From: Sipunculus nudus
Lineage: Eukaryota > Annelida > Sipuncula > Golfingiida > Sipunculidae
Length of the DNA stretch: 64,000 bases
Reading direction: 5' to 3'
NCBI GenBank assembly: GCA_026874595.1
Contig: CM049311.1
Coordinates: 38,646,676-38,710,675 of the forward strand
Shown: in pieces, positions 56,595 through 64,000 of the stretch
Position numbering within the stretch: position 1 is the stretch's first letter
Layout: every line of letters begins with the position of its first letter
Notes under the pieces: generated by a model
Database searches by the model: none
Told to the model about the DNA's origin: nothing
Seen by the model: only the letters and a program-made list of their open reading frames with translations
Made by a program: the position numbers and the translations under genes

Positions 56595-59500
56595 ATGATT
56601 GGGAAGAAAGAAGCCGCCAAAATTATCCGGGAGTCTGATCTTCCAGGTAACATGAAAAAAACAACCATTGTTTAAATCTTATTTCTAACAATGACAAATT
56701 TTCCAAGTTGCTTTCCTTTCATATAATTTACCCAGCTTCACTTAATTTCTATTCCATTGTTTAATATTATTGTTATTAAATTAATTATGTACGTTGAATA
56801 AATAGATATAGCTTTAAGTCAAAGAGCTAATGCAAGAGCGTATATCCTCTAAGCACATAATATTTTCATTGATTTGATATGTATGTAAAAGTATCATTTA
56901 TATAAAGTATTAAGCTTGTAAGAACATACTATGAACCAAACTGCCCACCAAACCCTTCCATTAAGTTTGTTATATATGTTTGTGAAACACGTTGAACCAT
57001 GTATTGTATGTATTGTTTTTTAATACTTTTTTTCAGGTGAATTAATATATTTTGAATGGAATGTGTAAGTATCAGTGTTTGAGCTCAGTGAATGTCTTTC
57101 AAATTTGTGCACATATGACTTACCTACCCTTTTTATTGTAGAGGGGCCACGGTCCAGTCAATGGAAATTTGCAGCTGCACCAAAAGAAACCAGAAGGGTA
57201 ATAATATGCCCCTAAAATCCAAAATTTAAAATTATATAAAATTTGATTATTAATTAAAAAATAATTATTTGATAATACATGAGATTACCTTTTTTGTTAT
57301 GATAGGAATCTGTTAATTCTGAAATTATACTCATATTTGGGCAGTAATTAATCTGTGCTTTTAGGGATGGCCCCAATTCCATATACACATCTAGCTGTTA
57401 ATCAGTGGACAATATGTTTTATAAAGAACTCGCCCTTTGAGACAGGTGAGATGATTAATTGATCATTATATAAATGACTTCATAGATGCGCTGACTGATT
57501 TTTAACCCTTCTTGCATGTCTTCAGTTTTAATCCCATACAATGAAGCCAGTCATGCTAAATATAAATATTTAGGTACTATTGTAGGATATCTCACAATGG
57601 TAAAACAACATAGCAATTTAAGTTTTAAATCGTTAAATGGCCAAAAGGTCTGTCCGAATTTGTAATGGTTATTATTAAGCCAAAATATATAAACATACTG
57701 CCAGTCCATTTAAGTTAAACTTGGTGGTTAAAGAGCTACATAAGATTTTCCCTGATGTCTATTGATGTTTTACAGTTTAGCCCCTGAACACATCATAGTG
57801 ACGTGACAAAGTGCAATCTTATAGCTGTGGGATTCTGTTCTCACATCTTTTCCTGCCCTGACCCCTAAGGACAGCCTTAGCCTACTTTATCAAAAGTGTA
57901 GCCTGTTAATGGGTCAGTCTACTTATAGTTAAGAGGGATGGTACATAGCCCTTATGTCTTACACAATAACTCAAATTAGGGCAGAGTAGTCATTGTGGCT
58001 TGGAACTAGTTGGTGCCTCATGAGGAAAATAAACTTCTGGACAGGGTACACAGGTCTTCCATTTACACATGGTCGGTGAGACCAAAATAAACACTTAAAA
58101 AATTATGGTATCCTTTTTTTGTTTGTTGTAATTTCTCTTCGTTTAAAGACCTGTGTATAATGTATGAATGACAATAGTTATATTTTTGTTTGTAGACTTT
58201 GATCAGCAGGAAGCCTGACAGTGAAGAAGGCCGGATATGTGCAGCCATTGAAATTCAGAGAGTCTACAGAGGTTATTGTACTCGGTAAGTGTCACCTTAG
58301 TGTCCTGTCAAATGTATGTCTGTTTCATTATACACTTTGTGTTATCCTTTTTCCATAAGGTAAACTGTATTTTTTCCATTCATATTTTCAGTAAAAAATG
58401 CTTCTTCATTCTTTTTCTCTGAAATCATTTAATATCTTGATTTTAAACTCTTCAATAAATGCACAAGAATATGTTCAACCCCCTGTTCACAGCATCAATA
58501 TTTTAGGAGAAACTGCTGAATATTTCTCCTTAATATTTTCTTTGTAAAAAGTTTTCTTTCCTATTTTAAATTATACTTAGTATCTCAATTTTAAATCTTC
58601 ATATGTTTTGAATCTTCACATATAAGTGGTAACCTTATGGAAACTTGGATTACTGGTATGCTCTTTTAGTCAAATGAAATTTTAAGACAGGTTTTAGTCA
58701 TGCAGTAACAAAATAAATGAAAATTTCTTCAGTTGCACAGCTATCAACATCTTAGTCAAAATTTTGTTGGTATACAAATCTTATTTTTGCTGTATTTGGT
58801 AAATGGTGTATATATAATATTGACTTGCATATGTTTTTGTCATGGGTCTCCCACAGTTATAACACTTAAATTGCTTTCATTGACTGTAACTATTTTCTTC
58901 AGAGGGCCAGAAATATGTATTTTTGTTGACATTCACAATATATGAAATTAGGTTTTTGGTTCACAGCGTAAAGAATGGGATTTTTTTTGCAGTGGTAGCT
59001 CAGAGGAAATAAAGATTACAAAGCTTGCACTGGCTAGTATCACATCTTGCATTCGGGAGATAGCTTGTATCATTGTATATTTGTAGATGCCGATTAATGA
59101 ATGTTGTGAAACCGGACATAAGTAAAACAGCTGTTTATGGTGTCAGTCAACACAAACTCTCCCGACTTGGAGATGCTCGCACGCCTTCTCCACAGAAGAG
59201 TGCAACCACATCTAAACCCAAAACTCACAAAGTAAGGGGAAAAGTTTGCAAGACCTGAGTAGGTCTCAGTAAGGGGTCCCCCAAAACACTGGTGTTTTGG
59301 TACCTGTGATGCAACACCACAAAACCCTCATCTATATATAAATAGTGTAAGGCGATTTTTGTAATTTTCCGTATCTGCTCTGATACCACTGTATGGATTG
59401 TCCTGATTTTCCACATACATATGCTCTGGGTTTGTCCGATGAGATTCCACCCACTTTTATTTGCAATCTTTGTGTATTACGTGCCTAATTAATAATTTTA

Positions 59501-62500
59501 ATATTGCACCCCCATGGGCGCCTTTTTTTTTGTGTCTTCGGGCCCAGTAACACAATGGCCATAGATTGTGTACTTGCGGGGCAGTTTTACTCTGGGGGCC
59601 CCATTTGGGGTTTTAGTACATTCATGGTCACTGGCCGGAAATAATCCCCATTGGCGATCCCTTCTCAAAAGGGGGATCTTTGAAAGAATTGTTTTGCAAG
59701 CCTTCCTATGACTGGGGGGTCGCATAATGAGGGCTCCTTCCTGCAACCCCCCTCACATGACCTGATATGCTTGAGTGCACACCTACCGGGTCGCAGGAAA
59801 TCTTGATGGTTAGGCCAAGAAAAAAGTAAGGTTCTCAGGTACTTTTTTCAGAAACCTGTGCGGGCGGGCAATATTTTACCTGTTTTGCTAAACAGGCAAA
59901 AGCACTTCATAACAAAGGAAATCTGATCATAATTGTATTATTTTATCATCTTGAAAGATGAAAATCAAAATAAAGATTATTGATGCGGGGGGGGGGGTTA
60001 AAATTGACGCGGGTGGTGTCTAAGAACCATATCTTTTATTATTTTGTCACATGGTCGCAGGAAGTCCAGGACCTTGCATGCGATTGAGGACCTTGACAAA
60101 AATTCACCAACATGTAGGCCTATTATGTAACAGATATAAAGATAATGTTAACCATATTCATGTCGTGATTCATACAGTGTGATGTGTACACTCGTGGAGT
60201 GGCACCACAAAAGTTGTAAACACATAATATTGACTAAAAATGTTTTGAAAATCAAGATTTTTTCTTATTACTGCAGTTACTATTGTAAAACTCATGTAAA
60301 AATGTAAATTTAATAAGTTTGTACAGTTATTTGTTTACAACCAGTGTTTCACAACGGTGCATGTTCATGTTTTGACTTCTTGTTTGGGATCTGTCCCACA
60401 TTTGAAAAATCAAGTTAATCTTCCAGTTACGCAGCAAACAGTAATGATACAAGTGGACCATGTTCACTCGCATGCAAAACCATAACAAGTGGTTAAGCAG
60501 CTGAAGGGAAGGCACTGAGACCATGTGCTGGGAAGGTTTTGCTAGGAACATTTTGTATAAAGCAAAACTGGACTGAAAGTGTGAAAGAAAAGGCTTACCG
60601 TTACTCCTGATAATGTCCCTTTAACTTTTAAAAAAAATTTATGATACAATATTGCAGAGATATACTGAACATATGATAATTTATCAACTGATGTCAGCTT
60701 TTGGCTTCAAATTTAAGTGTTTCCTGGTGTTTCATCGGGGGTACCTACCAGTGTTTTGGGTGTTTCAGGGAACACTCAGTGTGTCATGGAAGTTATATTC
60801 TTGTTACTATTTGCCTCTAATCCAGTTACTGTTCACTGTAGTACTGCTTACTTGTATTTTTTGCCCATCCATAATCTGTACATGCATGCAGCAATTTGGT
60901 ATAGCCAGTTTATGTAAATAAACATTGAGGGGAAAATGTTATCAAATTAAAAAAAAATTTACCTGATATTTACCCTGAAAATTCATACTTGACTTATATG
61001 CGAGATCGACTTATATGCGAGTTTTTACGGTACATCTATTAAGAGCTGTGAGTTCAAGCCTAATTTGACCCAGGTGCTTAGATTGGTTACCGTCCTAGTT
61101 TTAGTATAGACAGTACCACTTTACATATATTAATTTATGACATTGCATATATACTGGTACATTAAATACTTAATTGTTTGTAAAAATACAAGAAATTTAC
61201 ATAACATGTGCAGAATCCAGAACATAAAGTTTGATGTGTACCCAAGGTAGTTTCTTTTTATTTATTGTAACAGCCATCAAAGAAATCTGGCAGTCGAGGT
61301 GGTCGAGAACGGCTTCTTCAGTATTATGACAGTTATGTTAACCGCATGATAACGGCAGGAACTCGTCCTGAAGAAGTAGCCTCGTAAGTCATCTTCAACA
61401 TTACAGAGATTACATAGATATTTTACATGTTGGTGATTCTTAAAACCCACATGGGTTAAGTTTGCTGGATTCTTCTTTATAAAAAAAACAACCTGCAAAT
61501 AGTATGTTCCTAACTCACTATAGGCATTTGCAGCAACCAGAATAGTGCTGGCTTCATTTTTTTCCCATTAAATCTTTTCTAAATTCCAAGAGATTGTTTT
61601 CAGCCTGCATGAAGCAGAGAGTTGTTTTCAGACCATTCTGTGTGTGTTTGCACAAGATTGATCAGGAAAGGTACAGTGGAATTGATTGAAATTTGACTTA
61701 TAGATTGGGAAAGTGAAAATCTCAAAGTGATTAAATTATGGTGTTAATCCCTGCTAAAAATAACCCCAGAAATGGACATTGTATGGATTTTGGCTGCACT
61801 GTTTACCATTGAGACTAATAACATTTGCCAATATGGCCATCTGTGGAGCGTAAATCGTGATGTCAAAGTGGGTGAAGATGCCACGCAATATTTCCTAGAG
61901 AGGTGGTAGTAAGTTGATGTTCAGGATGGTCATGGTTATTGATCTTTGTGTAAGTAATATAGGGCAGCAATATCAAAATGCTCCAGGGTATTTTTCAAGA
62001 CACATTTCCACTAAAAAAATTCTCAGGAACAATAGCCCAATTTACACTAGAAAGATCTGGCTCGACCTGACAAATGTAGATTGTGTTACTTGTCATTTTT
62101 TATTTACACTGTGCCAGGCCAAATGAAAAAAAAAAGATTGTTCATTCATTTTACCAGTAAACATTTTATTGGATTATTTTGGTATATTTGATATAAGATT
62201 CTAAACATGTGAGTCTTACATTCCTGATTATTTAAACAATGCTTTTTCTTATTTATCAGGTTTGAAGATTTCTGTGCAAACTACATACAGAACTGGTGGG
62301 CTAAAATGAAAAGAGAGGGAAAAGTAAAGTCATCAACTGGTAACTACAGCAAAGGGTCAGCTTCAACCAGAACATCAACCGTGAAAAAGAAACGAGAAGC
62401 CCCGCTTAACCAGCACCAGGCGGCCACCATCATACAGAAGGCGTGGAGACAACATATAGTAAGTCTCCCTAAGATATATCAGCCAGGTTGTGGGTGCAAG

Positions 62501-63702
62501 GTCCTTAAAGGGGCCCAATCACTGATAAAACATGTTGAATTAACATGAAAAAAAGATTCTTCCCTTTAAAATAAATTGTACCTGGCAAAATATTGCCCTG
62601 AAACCGTTTGCTTACTCCTGTTAACGAGCCTTAAAAACAGTGGACTGGGCGCGATCAAAGGTGTCAACATAAACACAGTGCGTGCATTGCCCAGACACCA
62701 CATGTCAATAATGAGATGCCCTGACTGACTTAACCCAAAAAATGTAATACATGTTCCCACTGGCTGAAACTGTCACAATCGGACCTCTGGTCACGCAGCC
62801 TTGTTATGGTAAACAGACACTCGTGGACCGTTTTACCAACACGCAGACCCATAACTAGGTGTTAAACAGCCGTATATGAGGTACTGAGACTGTGTGTTGG
62901 GGTGGGAAACTTTTGAATAAAGCAAAACTGAACTGATATTGTGAAAGAAGGCATAATATTGCTCCTGATTATGTCCCTTTAAGGAACTGCTTGGTAATAC
63001 ATTATTGTAATTTAATAAGTAATGGTTAAGATATATAATGACAAGATAAGTATCGGACCATTTGCTGCTGAATTTCATCAACAAAAATTTAATTTGATGT
63101 GGGGGGGGGGGGATGAGGGGAATTTAAAAGTATTATTCTTGTGAAAAAAAATTTTTTTAGATGATCCTGCATGCATACACGGGTAGTGAAGGAAAATAAG
63201 GGACTATGTATGTGCACAGTTATTAAATTATAGGTCCTATTACTATCCCCCTATGTCTGTGCTTCATTGACCTACCAGTATTATGACATTTTACGGTAAT
63301 TGTTTTAGGCCATGTTTCAGGCTGCAGCCAGGCAGTAATGTGTCTCACATAGATAACAACTGATCATGCTAAAGCCTTGGTGTTTCCCTGACACGGTTGA
63401 GAAGTTGGAACAAGCCCCCCCCCCCCCCCCCCCCCCCCCATAGGTACACACTTTTCAGTTGAAAATCAATTTTGAACATACATCGGATGCAATGCATGAC
63501 CTTCTGTGATGGTATCTCTGGTTTGGTGTGTAGTGTATGTATGTTTGATTGACAGGATGTACAGGTGTACCGTTACTACAGAGACCTCATCAACTTTAAG
63601 AACCGCGGTGATCCTTCTATGATGTTGCGCTGTATTAATCCTAATGAAGCACGGCTCCTGGACCCTGCGGCTGGTGTCCATATCAAGTTCAGACTGGCAG
63701 GG
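56595..63702 (+). CDS. IQ-motif protein resembling human C11orf65 (MFI), 5' part, runs off the window
   Basis: Firm exons: 58196-58284, 59087-59231, 61274-61383, 62260-62458 and 63556-63702, all with AG/GT borders and consistent phase. They encode an IQ motif (AAIEIQRVYRGYCTR), a Ser/Thr/Lys-rich linker, a helical piece (GRERLLQYYDSYVNRMITAG), FEDFCANYIQNWWAKM, a second IQ-like motif (QAATIIQKAWRQHI), and DVQVYRYYRDLINFKNRGDP followed by INPNEARLLDPAAGVHIKFR. The last part closely matches C11orf65, whose human product is reported as a mitochondrial-fission regulator. IQ motifs usually bind calmodulin. Tentative 5' exons: 56595-56646 (ATG, MIGKKEAAKIIRESDLP), 57037-57064, 57142-57197 and 57365-57445; they join to each other, but 57365-57445 ends in phase 1 while 58196 needs phase 0, so an exon is missing or the start is wrong. 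The 3' exons lie beyond 64000. Confidence 0.75.
57590..58060. repeat. Third copy of the 6.1-kb dispersed repeat, in an intron
   Basis: Shares aaaacaacatagca, taagttttaaatc, aaatggccaaaaggtctgtc and catactgccagtc with 6127-6790 and 20740-21250. It has neither the tRNA-like insertion nor its target duplication, confirming that the insertion at 6196 is the derived state. Confidence 0.6.
59827..60031. mobile_element. Short inverted-repeat element (MITE), family 2, second copy
   Basis: Ends taaggttctcaggtac and gtgtctaagaaccata correspond to those of 34184-34480, and the internal gtgcgggcgggc and gatgcgggggg blocks are shared. It is 205 bp, shorter in the centre. It lies in an intron of the IQ-motif gene. 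Confidence 0.6.
60450..60624 (-). mobile_element. End fragment of the TTAA-flanked element family
   Basis: The end cctgataatgtccct is followed by TTAA (60621-60624), and aaagcaaaactg with gtgtgaaagaaaaggct precede it, as in 62925-62982. The other end of this copy was not found, so it is truncated or too diverged. Confidence 0.55.
62505..62982 (-). mobile_element. TTAA-flanked piggyBac-like MITE in an intron
   Basis: TTAA at 62505-62508 and 62979-62982 border a 470-bp element that begins AGGGGCCCAATCACTG and ends GATTATGTCCCT. It is the reverse-oriented relative of 765-1274, whose ends read GACATAATC on one side and AGTGATTGGGCGCCT on the other. It starts only 46 bases after the 62458 splice donor. 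No protein encoded. Confidence 0.75.
63415..63439. repeat. Poly-C run
   Basis: About 25 consecutive C residues in the intron just upstream of the exon at 63556. A run this long is prone to length errors. Confidence 0.9.
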
Positions 63703-63837
63703 GTAAGTCATACAAAAATCACTTGTATTAAAGGAAGCTATTCACCTGCCTTTTCTGTAGATTTCATGTAATTTCTGGCTTACTCTGTGTACATATTAAT
63801 AAGCTGTAGGTAATTCCTGTTAAGGAAAGTGCTTGTA

Positions 63838-64000
63838 CTGCCTCTGTGAAGGATGCATGAGCTTGTTTATCTACAAGCTGTTTGTAAACATGGTACATAA
63901 TCAAATGTTGACAAACAGAAAAACTGTTTACAGAAATGATAGGTTGAGTATGTGCAGAAGCTTAAAGGTCACTAGTTGCAAAATGCCCTTGCATAACTCT
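63838..64000. repeat. Dispersed repeat at the window edge
   Basis: Shares gagcttgt.tatctacaagc, gctgtttg.aaaca.ggta and caaatgttgacaaac with 43090-43235, and continues to the window end. It is in an intron of the IQ-motif gene. Confidence 0.65.

Larger units (their letters stand above)
58285..61273. other. Introns of the IQ-motif gene: other content
   Basis: Apart from the coding exon at 59087-59231 and the elements listed separately at 59827 and 60450, this stretch holds AT-rich intron sequence. A GC-richer block at 59505-59760, with repeated cccccatgggcgcc/ggcgatccc words, resembles an old transposon but was not identified. Frames at 58733-58945 and 60652-60921 lack family features and splice signals. 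Confidence 0.4.

Overview
The window is animal nuclear DNA. It is AT-rich, has long introns with GT/AG splice sites, and is crowded with old transposons. The cellular genes I can read match metazoan families: a glycerol-3-phosphate/phosphoglycolate phosphatase (PGP-like), a TMEM35A/NACHO-like four-exon membrane protein, and an IQ-motif gene resembling human C11orf65. The transposon mix (DIRS, Ty3/gypsy, several non-LTR elements, Tigger/pogo, short inverted-repeat elements with internal satellites) suggests a marine invertebrate, probably a mollusc. That placement is an inference; no sequence here proves it.

Left part (about 1.6-29.6 kb): two copies of one segment lie in tandem, A (about 1590-14220) and B (about 14230-29640). 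Each carries one intronless 304-codon PGP-like gene on the minus strand (7954-8868 and 22440-23354). The copies differ by many insertions present in only one of them, so each copy often shows the other's empty site. A alone holds a satellite-bearing element (4860-5752), a tRNA-like short insertion (6196-6354), a 652-bp element with 160-bp terminal inverted repeats (9408-10059) and a 305-bp tandem array (10303-11217). B alone holds a 1.6-kb element (14645-16222), a DIRS-type retrotransposon (about 16340-19376) and a truncated LINE (24956-27166). A segment of about 430 bp is inverted between copies. An uncollapsed pair of divergent haplotypes in the assembly is an alternative to true duplication.

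Middle (29.7-34.5 kb): a gag-less Ty3/gypsy element with 144-bp LTRs and a perfect 5-bp target duplication (tcttg). Its 3' LTR is interrupted by a 390-bp Harbinger-type element with a TAA duplication.

TMEM35A-like gene (36106-41691, plus strand): four exons in consistent phase encode 168 residues, the length of human TMEM35A (167). Its introns hold an inverted repeat, a tandem duplication and a dispersed repeat, and its 3' region is a degenerate 60-bp tandem repeat.

Right part (42.6-64 kb): dispersed repeats, a LINE in a minisatellite (45.4-47.2 kb), a stack of repeats with a 277-bp satellite (47.6-50.6 kb), a broken Tigger/pogo transposase with a 21-residue repeat tail (50.7-53.1 kb, minus strand), and the 5' part of the IQ-motif/C11orf65-like gene (56595 to beyond the window end). 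The introns of that gene carry more short elements, including a TTAA-flanked family also present at the far left.

No CRISPR array, operon, rRNA or convincing tRNA gene is present. I found no clear new enzymatic system. The most informative content is the duplicated PGP locus, with paired filled and empty transposon sites and a sharp change in divergence inside the gene.
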